From Chloroflexota bacterium (GTDB taxonomy: Bacteria; Chloroflexota; Limnocylindria; Limnocylindrales; CSP1-4): a stretch of 7,837 bases of DNA. This document shows, in pieces, positions 1 to 5,714 of this stretch. The stretch covers positions 1 to 7,837 of the forward strand of contig JAJYDP010000213.1 of assembly GCA_021777365.1 (NCBI GenBank), in the 5' to 3' direction. The notes beneath the pieces were generated by a model. It was not told the DNA's origin, did no database searches, and saw only the letters and a list, made by a program, of their open reading frames with translations. Position numbers and translations under genes: made by a program. Numbering within the stretch: the stretch's first letter is position 1; the number at the start of each line of letters is the position of its first letter.

Positions 1-1201
1 GCGCGGCCACCGAATACCCGTTCTGGTCGTTCTGGGGCAGCGTGGCCGCACTGGGGGCATTGGAGACGGTCGACCAGGCCCGGCCGTAGTAGGGCAGGCC
101 CAGCAGCAGGTGGCCCGGCGTGGTGAGTGCCAGGTACTGGCCCACGGCCCGTGTCAGGTCGGTGTAGTAGGTCTGCGACAGCAGCGGGTCGATCGAGCCG
201 GCGTTGGCGGCGCCGGCGCCCCGGTAGTCGTAGCCCATGATGAAGAGCGCGTCGGCCGCCCCCGGGGCAGTCAGGCCCGCCACGTCGTAATTGCCGATGT
301 CGGACGTCACGTCCACCACCAGCTCGAGCCCCGGCCGGGCGGCGTCCAGCGCGACCCGGAGCGACCGCACGAACGCGACGAAGTTCGCCGACTGGCCAGC
401 CGGCACCGGCTCGAAGTCCAGGTTCACGCCGTCCACCCCGCGCGACACGACCTGGGCCACGATCTGGCCGACCAGCGTCGCCTGGGCCGCCGGGCTGGAC
501 AGCAGCGCCGTGCTGTTGGCCGTCCCGCTGGTGTCCCAGGCGAACCGTTCGACGGTGAGGGCGACCCGCGTTCCCTGCGCGTGTGCCGCGTCGACGATCG
601 AGGTGAGGTCGCCGCTCTGCCAGCCGGTCCAGCCGGCCTCGGGCGTGCCGTCGGACCCGACCTGCTGGAGGGTCCCGTTCGCGGAGGCCGTCAGGCCGAA
701 GTAGGCGATGGTCGAGAGCACCGAGTAGTCCAGCGTCATGGTGGGATCGCCGAGTTCCCAGTAGGGCAGGAACCCGTAGATCTCGCGGCCCGGGCCGGTG
801 GTGGCCGCCGGCGTGGGCGTGGTCCCCGGCACGGGGGACGGCCCGGGCGTGGCCGCGGCCGTGGGCGTGGCCGTGGCGACGGCCTGGGCCAGCCGCCGGG
901 ACGCCTCGGACCCGGCGGCCGGGAACGCGCCGCTGACCGAGCCGGCCGGGCTGCCGTCGACGGAGAACGCCTCGGAGGGCCGCTGGCGCAGCGCGACGGT
1001 CACGGGTCGCGGTGCCTCCAGCGACAGGCGGTCGTGGGCATGCGCCTGGGCCTCGAGGTACGCCTCGCTCGGGATCCCCTGGGAGACCGCGCCGGAGGCA
1101 GCGACCGCGAGCGTCGGGGCGGCGACGGTGGAGGCCACACCTCCCGGGGCCACCATGGCTGCCGCGAGCAGGATGGAGGCGAGAGGGGTGGCGCGTCGCA
1201 T
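1..1201 (-). CDS. Secreted glycoside hydrolase family 18-like protein (C-terminus beyond window)
   Basis: Open from an ATG at 1201-1199 to the left edge with no stop: 400 codons, C-terminus missing. Residues 1-~28 look like a Sec signal peptide (MRR, then an Ala/Leu-rich stretch). A ~70-residue unassigned region and a Thr/Pro/Ala-rich linker (about 108-138) follow, and the GH18 barrel begins near I141 (IYGFLPYWEL). The strand-4 signature DGVNLDFEP has the likely acid/base Glu at E264, with D257 and D262. The third Asp of the classic DxxDxDxE is Asn (N260), as in YaaH/SleL-type cortex- or peptidoglycan-active GH18 proteins (DGVNIDFE). The beta-6 motif FIMGYDY is at 320-326. A GAGG at 1212-1209 lies 7 nt before the ATG and supports this start; another ATG at 1217 is out of frame. 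It probably cleaves a beta-1,4-GlcNAc polymer (peptidoglycan or chitin) outside the cell. The fold is well supported, the substrate is inferred. It lies 153 bp downstream of the pat stop on the same strand and may have its own promoter (TATGCT, complement 1294-1289). Confidence 0.85.
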   Translation of the reverse strand, partial: MRRATPLASILLAAAMVAPGGVASTVAAPTLAVAASGAVSQGIPSEAYLEAQAHAHDRLSLEAPRPVTVALRQRPSEAFSVDGSPAGSVSGAFPAAGSEASRRLAQAVATATPTAAATPGPSPVPGTTPTPAATTGPGREIYGFLPYWELGDPTMTLDYSVLSTIAYFGLTASANGTLQQVGSDGTPEAGWTGWQSGDLTSIVDAAHAQGTRVALTVERFAWDTSGTANSTALLSSPAAQATLVGQIVAQVVSRGVDGVNLDFEPVPAGQSANFVAFVRSLRVALDAARPGLELVVDVTSDIGNYDVAGLTAPGAADALFIMGYDYRGAGAANAGSIDPLLSQTYYTDLTRAVGQYLALTTPGHLLLGLPYYGRAWSTVSNAPSAATLPQNDQNGYSVAA

Positions 1202-1300
1202 CGGTTGGCCTCGCTCATCGGCGTTCCGTCGGGCACCTGGCCGGCGGCCGTGTGACCGGGCCGCGTGGCCCTCCGCGCGGCCTGCCAGAGCATAGCCGCG

Positions 1301-1327
1301 CGCGCCCGGCGCCGCCATGCCGGCGCG
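1301..1327. other. GC-rich inverted repeat between pat and the GH18 gene
   Basis: CGCGCCCGGC (1301-1310) and GCCGGCGCG (1319-1327) pair as a 9-bp stem with one bulged C and an 8-nt loop. It lies 28 bp past the pat stop, between two same-strand genes. No T-run follows on the minus strand, so it is not a canonical intrinsic terminator. It could be a Rho-assisted terminator or 3' stabiliser. Such stems also arise by chance in DNA this GC-rich. Confidence 0.3.
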
Positions 1328-1354
1328 AACCGGGACAGCGCGGGTCGGCGCCCG

Positions 1355-4126
1355 TCAGCGCGGCTGAGGCAGCTCGATGCGAATGCGGGCGTCGACGACC
1401 ACGGCCCCCTCTTCCAGCACGATGAGCGGGTTGCAGTCCATCTCCACCATCTCGGGGTGCGCCTCGACCATGGCACTCACCCGCAGCAGGATCCGCTCCA
1501 GTGCCGCCACGTCCGCGCGCGGCGCCCCCCGGTAACCGTCCAGCAGGGGGAACGTCGCGAGCGAGCGGACCATCTCGCCGGCGTCCCGGTCGGTGAGCGG
1601 CGTGATCCGCACCGCCACGTCGCGGAGCAGCTCGGCCGCGATACCCCCGGCGGCGCAGGCGACCACCGGCCCGAAGAGTCGATCGTGCACGACGCCGACC
1701 AGCATCTCCACGCCCGGGGGAACCATCCGCTGCACGAAGAACCGCTCGACGTGGTGCCCGGCGTCCTCGAGCGAGGCCGCCATCTCCCGCGCGGCGCGCT
1801 CGACGGCCGCGGCGCCCTCCAGCGAGAGCACGACCGCGCGCGCCTCGGTCTTGTGCACCACGCCCGGCGCCACGGCCTTGAGCGCGACCGGCCCCCCGAT
1901 CGCCTCGGCCGCCGCGCCCGCCGCCTCCGGTGAGTCGACCAGCCGCCAGGTGGCGATCGGGATCCCGTAGCACTCCAGCAGGCAGGCGACCTCGTCAGGG
2001 CCCAGCCAGCGCGAGCGCCCGTCGGCCGGCTGGCCGGCGAGCGAGGAGCCGGCCAGGGTGGCTCCCGGGAGCGCCGCCTGCTGGCCGATCCGCGCCAGCG
2101 CGGCCGCCACGACCGCCGCCGCCTCGTCCTCGCGCAGGTCGTCGAACTGCGGCACGCCTCCGAGCGGCGCCGAGCGCCACTCCGCGTACCGTACGGCCTG
2201 CGCGAGCGCTCGCGCGGCCTCCTCGGGGAAGCTGTAGGCGGGCACCCGCACGGTCGAGTCGCGGAGCGCGGCAGGGCCACCCTCGCCCGACATGAAGACG
2301 GTCAGCACCGGGATGCGGCGTGGCAGCTCGAGCACCGCGTCGCGGATCGCCACCGCGACGTCCTCGGTCCTCGTGTCGAGGGGCAGCACGAACAGCACGA
2401 TCAGCGCGTCGACCTCCTCGCACGCGGCCAGCGTCGCGATCGCCCGGCGGAACGCTTCCGGCGACGCGGCGATCATGTCCACCGGGTTGTCGAGCGCGGC
2501 CTCCGGGGCCAGGAACTCGGCCAGCCTCTCGCGCACGTCCGCGGGCAGGCGCGGCACCACCAGCCCGTCGGCCTCGCACGCATCGGTGGCCAGGATGCCG
2601 GGGCCGCCCCCGTTGGTCAGGATCGCCACCCGCCGGCCGGCCGGAAGTGGCTGGTTAGCCAGCAGCGATGCCACGTCGAAGAACTCGCCCAGCGTGTCGG
2701 TGCGGACCACGCCGGCCTGGTGGAACAGCGCGTCCACCGTGACGTCCGACGCGCCCAACAGGGCCCCCGTGTGGGACGAGGTGGCCCTCGCGCCGGCGGA
2801 CTGCCGGCCGCTCTTGACCACGATGATTGGCTTGTGCCGGCCGACCCGGCGGGCGATCCGGGCGAACTTGCGCGGGTTGCCAAGCGATTCGAGGTAGAGC
2901 GCCAGCACGTCGGTGGAGGGGTCGTCCTCCCAGTACTGGAGGAAGTCGTTGCCGGACAGGTCGGCCTTGTTGCCGATCGAGATGAAGCTCGACAGGCCCA
3001 TCCCCAGGCGGTTGGCGTGCTCGATGATCGCCAGCCCCAGGGCGCCGCTCTGCGACAGGAAGCCGATGTTCCCGCCCGTGGGCGCGGTGGGCGAGAAGGT
3101 CGCGTTGAGGCGCACCGAGGGCTCCATGTTGACGACGCCCATGCAGTTGGGTCCCACCAGCCGCATGCCGGCCTGGCGGCACACCGCCAGCAGCTCCCGC
3201 TGCCGCTGCGCGCCCTCCTCGCCGGTCTCCGCGAAGCCACCCGTGATCATCACGAGCGACCTCACCCCCTTCACCGCGCAGTCCCGGGCTACCTGCACCG
3301 CGGTCTGCGCCGGGACGGCGATCACCGCGAGGTCGACCGGGCCCGGGATGTCCAGGATCGACCGGTAGGCCGCGACCGACTGGACGACGTCGGCGTTCGG
3401 GTTGACCGGGTAGACCGGTCCCGCGAAGTCGCCGTCGAGCAGGTTGTGGAACAGTTCGCCGCCGACCGTCCAGCGCCGCCTGGAGGCGCCCACGACCGCG
3501 ATCGCGGAGGGATGCAGCAGGGCCCGCACCGCGGCGGCTGCGGCGATCTGCTCGCGGTGCTCGAAGCGCTCCCGCGCCGGGCCGGTCAGCTCGGTGGGGA
3601 ACTCTATCAGGATGGCGCCCGGCTCCACGCGGAGCCTGGTGGGGAACCCGCTCTCGCGGAAGACCTCCAGCATCCGCGCGTTCTCGGGCAGGACCTCCGC
3701 GCAGAAGGTCGTGATCCCGTCGTCGTGCGCGCGCTCCGCCAGCTCCTCCAGCAGCAGCGTGGCGATACCCCGGCCCCGGTAGTCGTCCGCGACGACGAAG
3801 GCGACCTCGGCGGTGTCCGCCCCCACGCGGTCGTAGCTCGCGTTGGCGATGATGCGCCCGTCGATCCCGGCCTGGGCAACCAGCGAGCAGTCCTCGGGGT
3901 CGTCCGGCGCGGCCCAGCGGTGCGCCATGCCCTGGAAGTCGGTGATCACGCCGCCGAACCGCATGCGCCGCGAATCGAAGGCGAGGCCCTGCAGGAACGC
4001 GACCAGGGCGGGCTCGTCCTCCGCGCGGGCGTCGCGAAGGTGGATCGACGACCCGTCCCGCAGGGCGGCGTCGCGTTCTCGATGCCGGGTTGTGTCGGCG
4101 TCCATCGCTGTCGCAGCATACGGCAC
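1355..4126 (-). CDS. pat: GNAT + NDP-forming acyl-CoA synthetase-like fusion; Pat-type protein lysine acetyltransferase
   Basis: 923 residues from a GTG at 4126. An ATG at 4105 (residue 8) is an equally possible start; neither has a strong Shine-Dalgarno, and a TATGCT -10-like box (complement 4120-4115) would suit a leaderless ATG start. Residues ~26-180 form a GNAT domain with acetyl-CoA loop YRGRGIA (116-122); E107 on the preceding strand is a candidate catalytic Glu. Residues ~205-300 are a CoA-binding Rossmann domain (AIAVVGAS at 209-216). Residues ~325-650 are succinyl-CoA-ligase-like, with SQSGALG (358-364) and SHTGALLG (451-458), where H452 matches the phosphohistidine of ADP-forming acetyl-CoA synthetases. 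Residues ~705-920 are an ATP-grasp domain (HK 758-759, GPVVACAAGGI 819-829, MDCNP 896-900). Salmonella Pat has the opposite order, with GNAT last; GNAT-first forms are known in actinobacteria. Divergence from acuC and acs suggests it acetylates Acs. Acyl-CoA synthesis is an alternative or additional role. Confidence 0.88.
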   Translation of the reverse strand: MPYAATAMDADTTRHRERDAALRDGSSIHLRDARAEDEPALVAFLQGLAFDSRRMRFGGVITDFQGMAHRWAAPDDPEDCSLVAQAGIDGRIIANASYDRVGADTAEVAFVVADDYRGRGIATLLLEELAERAHDDGITTFCAEVLPENARMLEVFRESGFPTRLRVEPGAILIEFPTELTGPARERFEHREQIAAAAAVRALLHPSAIAVVGASRRRWTVGGELFHNLLDGDFAGPVYPVNPNADVVQSVAAYRSILDIPGPVDLAVIAVPAQTAVQVARDCAVKGVRSLVMITGGFAETGEEGAQRQRELLAVCRQAGMRLVGPNCMGVVNMEPSVRLNATFSPTAPTGGNIGFLSQSGALGLAIIEHANRLGMGLSSFISIGNKADLSGNDFLQYWEDDPSTDVLALYLESLGNPRKFARIARRVGRHKPIIVVKSGRQSAGARATSSHTGALLGASDVTVDALFHQAGVVRTDTLGEFFDVASLLANQPLPAGRRVAILTNGGGPGILATDACEADGLVVPRLPADVRERLAEFLAPEAALDNPVDMIAASPEAFRRAIATLAACEEVDALIVLFVLPLDTRTEDVAVAIRDAVLELPRRIPVLTVFMSGEGGPAALRDSTVRVPAYSFPEEAARALAQAVRYAEWRSAPLGGVPQFDDLREDEAAAVVAAALARIGQQAALPGATLAGSSLAGQPADGRSRWLGPDEVACLLECYGIPIATWRLVDSPEAAGAAAEAIGGPVALKAVAPGVVHKTEARAVVLSLEGAAAVERAAREMAASLEDAGHHVERFFVQRMVPPGVEMLVGVVHDRLFGPVVACAAGGIAAELLRDVAVRITPLTDRDAGEMVRSLATFPLLDGYRGAPRADVAALERILLRVSAMVEAHPEMVEMDCNPLIVLEEGAVVVDARIRIELPQPR

Positions 4127-4174
4127 GGGTTCCGGTCCGGCGCCAGGAGCGTCGTGCGAGCGGATGTGCCGGGG

Positions 4175-4202
4175 CGGACCCGGCGGACGGACTCGCTATA
4201 GT
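4175..4202 (+). promoter_or_regulatory. Putative sigma-70-type promoter for acuC
   Basis: TATAGT at 4197-4202 is a near-consensus -10 box in otherwise very GC-rich DNA. A weak -35 (CGGACC, 4175-4180) lies 16 bp upstream. GCGGAC occurs twice, 9 bp apart (4174-4179 and 4183-4188), overlapping the -35, and could be a half-site pair or chance. Transcription would begin near 4208-4210, about 118 nt before the acuC start. The region 4127-4326 between pat and acuC holds no other recognisable element except the small ORF described separately. Confidence 0.5.
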
Positions 4203-4208
4203 GGCGCG

Positions 4209-4307
4209 ATGAAACTCGGGCTCGGCCGCGATCCCGGCACCATCGGCGAAGCGGTGCCCGGCGCCACCGTGGCCCGCCGTCCCCGCGGCGACATCCGCGC
4301 GCCCTGA
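4209..4307 (+). CDS. Possible 32-residue leader ORF ahead of acuC
   Basis: An ATG sits 6 nt after the TATAGT -10 box, where transcription should start, so a leaderless message would begin at or near this codon. The frame gives 32 residues (MKLGLGRDPG..., Arg/Pro-rich end) and stops at TGA 4305-4307, 19 nt before the acuC start. It has no Shine-Dalgarno and no recognised family; the first five residues recall luciferase-like oxidoreductase N-termini but the similarity does not continue. It may be a leader peptide coupling translation to acuC, or simply an untranslated leader. Confidence 0.22.
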   Translation: MKLGLGRDPGTIGEAVPGATVARRPRGDIRAP

Positions 4308-4326
4308 CACGGCAGGGCGGGTCACC

Positions 4327-5505
4327 TTGGAGCACGAACCCACCGCGCCGGGCCAGCCGCTGGTGGTCTACGGCCCTTCGTCGCTGCTCTATGACTTCGG
4401 CGTCGACCATCCGCTGACGCCTCGCCGGTTCGGCCCGGGGATCGCCCTGCTCCGGGCGCTGGGGGCGGAGCGTTTCCTCCCGCCGCCAGAGGCCACCGAT
4501 GCGCAGCTGCACCGTGTCCACGATCCGTTGTACGTCTCGACCGTGCACATGCTCTCGGAATACCCGGATGCCGGGTCCATGCTCGGCTTCTCCTCCTGGG
4601 GGGACGACCCACCCTTCTACGGCATGCACGAGGCGGCCGCCGCCGTCGCGGGAGGCTCGCTCGCGGCGATGGAGCACATCCTGTCGGGCGAGGTGCTGCA
4701 CGCCTTCCACCCCGGCGGTGGGCTGCACCACGCGATGCCCGGTCGCGCCAGCGGGTTCTGTGTCTACAACGACACGGCCCTGGCGGTCGCCCGTGCCCGT
4801 GATGCCGGGCACCGCGTGCTGTACGTCGACCTCGACGCCCACCACGGCGACGGCGTGGAGACCGTCTTCTGGAACGATCCGCGCGTCCTGACGGTCTCGT
4901 TCCACGAGTCCGGGCGGGTGCTGTTCCCCTGGACCGGCTTCGTGGACGATTCCGGTGGGCCCGACGCGCGCGGGACGGCGGTGAACGTGCCGCTTGACCC
5001 GGGCACCTCGGATGCGTCGTGGCTCGCGGTGGTGGAGCGAGTCGTGCCACTCCTCGCCGCCGCTTTTCGCCCCACCATGCTCGTCTCCCAGCACGGCAGC
5101 GACACCCATGCGCTGGATCCGCTCACGCACCTCAACCTGACCACGTACGCCATGGCGCGCGCCGCACGGCTGCTCGATGAGCTCGCCCACCAGTACACGG
5201 AGGGTCGCTGGCTCGCCACCGGCGGCGGCGGGTACGACGTCTACCGGGTCGTTCCACGGGTGTGGGGGTTCGTCTGGCTCGCCCAGGCGCACCGGGATGC
5301 CCCGCTGGAGACGCCGCGGGCGTGGCGCGAGCAGTGGGTCGGGGATGCCGCCCGGTACAACCAGGGTCCCCCGCCGCCTGCGATGGTGGATGCGCCCGGG
5401 CTCGTGCGTGCCGATGTGCGCGAGCTGATCGATCGCAATGCGCGCACGGCGGAGGCGGCACTGCAGGGTTCCCTGCGCGCCCTGGACGAGACCAGCGCCG
5501 CCTGA
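4327..5505 (+). CDS. acuC: AcuC-type histone-deacetylase-fold protein deacetylase (acetoin utilization family)
   Basis: 392 residues, a typical length for the family. Class I HDAC/AcuC proteins are zinc hydrolases that remove acetyl groups from lysine; B. subtilis AcuC deacetylates and reactivates AcsA. All active-site elements are visible: tandem His H134/H135 (GLHHAM), zinc ligands D170 and H172 in DLDAHHGDG (167-175), third ligand D264 in ALDPL, relay Asp D168 and D175, and transition-state Tyr Y303 after a four-Gly loop (299-302). The first usable start is TTG at 4327: the frame has a stop at 4210-4212 and no ATG or GTG between. The Shine-Dalgarno is poor (G-rich GGGCGGG 4315-4321 only). 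A GTG at 4363 is an alternative that would begin directly at the first core strand (VVYGPSSL). It is divergent from pat and 209 bp upstream of acs on the same strand, which makes Acs its most likely substrate. An acetylpolyamine-type amidohydrolase is a less likely reading. Confidence 0.9.
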   Translation: MEHEPTAPGQPLVVYGPSSLLYDFGVDHPLTPRRFGPGIALLRALGAERFLPPPEATDAQLHRVHDPLYVSTVHMLSEYPDAGSMLGFSSWGDDPPFYGMHEAAAAVAGGSLAAMEHILSGEVLHAFHPGGGLHHAMPGRASGFCVYNDTALAVARARDAGHRVLYVDLDAHHGDGVETVFWNDPRVLTVSFHESGRVLFPWTGFVDDSGGPDARGTAVNVPLDPGTSDASWLAVVERVVPLLAAAFRPTMLVSQHGSDTHALDPLTHLNLTTYAMARAARLLDELAHQYTEGRWLATGGGGYDVYRVVPRVWGFVWLAQAHRDAPLETPRAWREQWVGDAARYNQGPPPPAMVDAPGLVRADVRELIDRNARTAEAALQGSLRALDETSAA

Positions 5506-5566
5506 TCCGGGGTCGCGCCAGTGACGGCGACTACGGACGGATATCGAACGGCACACGGATCGTATC

Positions 5567-5590
5567 GTGCGCATATCCATGGCTGCGCAC
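5567..5590. promoter_or_regulatory. Perfect 7+7 inverted repeat, candidate operator of acs
   Basis: GTGCGCA (5567-5573) and TGCGCAC (5584-5590) are exact reverse complements separated by 10 bp, giving a 24-bp dyad whose half-site centres are 17 bp apart. It ends 3 bp before the acs -35 box, where an activator would contact polymerase or a repressor would block it. Each arm contains the self-complementary hexamer TGCGCA. No family is recognised; it is not a CRP/FNR consensus. Confidence 0.5.
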
Positions 5591-5593
5591 TTC

Positions 5594-5621
5594 TTGACAG
5601 GCCATTTCGCGGGTCTACCCT
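5594..5621 (+). promoter_or_regulatory. Sigma-70-type promoter of acs
   Basis: A perfect TTGACA -35 (5594-5599) is followed after 16 bp by TACCCT (5616-5621), which keeps the TA...T positions of the -10 box. Transcription would start near 5628, leaving a leader of about 87 nt in which no riboswitch or strong hairpin was recognised. acs therefore appears to have its own promoter rather than relying only on read-through from acuC. Confidence 0.65.
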
Positions 5622-5703
5622 TCGCACATCGCGCCTGCCGGGTGCCAGGTTTCCCGCGCAGTTTCCGGTCTCGGCATCGGCACCGGCGACAGTCCGTCAC
5701 AGC

Positions 5704-5708
5704 GGAGG
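5704..5708 (+). promoter_or_regulatory. Ribosome binding site of acs
   Basis: GGAGG lies 6 nt before the ATG at 5715. It is one of the two strong Shine-Dalgarno sites in the window and fixes the acs start. Confidence 0.8.
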
Positions 5709-5714
5709 TCCCGA

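Noticed and set aside
110..1255. A 381-codon plus-strand frame with Gly-Arg repeats (GRGRGRGRG) near the middle.
   Set aside because: The repeat is the antisense of the Thr/Pro/Ala linker in the GH18 gene, whose minus-strand frame has a signal peptide and catalytic motif.
1301..1327. The GC stem after pat as an intrinsic terminator.
   Set aside because: No T-run follows on the minus strand, so it was kept only as an inverted repeat of uncertain role.
4115..4120. TATGCT on the minus strand as a pat promoter.
   Set aside because: No acceptable -35 at 16-18 bp; mentioned as support for a possible ATG start at 4105 but not called as a promoter.
2720..4201. A 493-codon plus-strand frame opposite pat.
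   Set aside because: Arg/Gly/His/Val-rich mirror of a GC-biased gene; pat has clear domains in the opposite direction.
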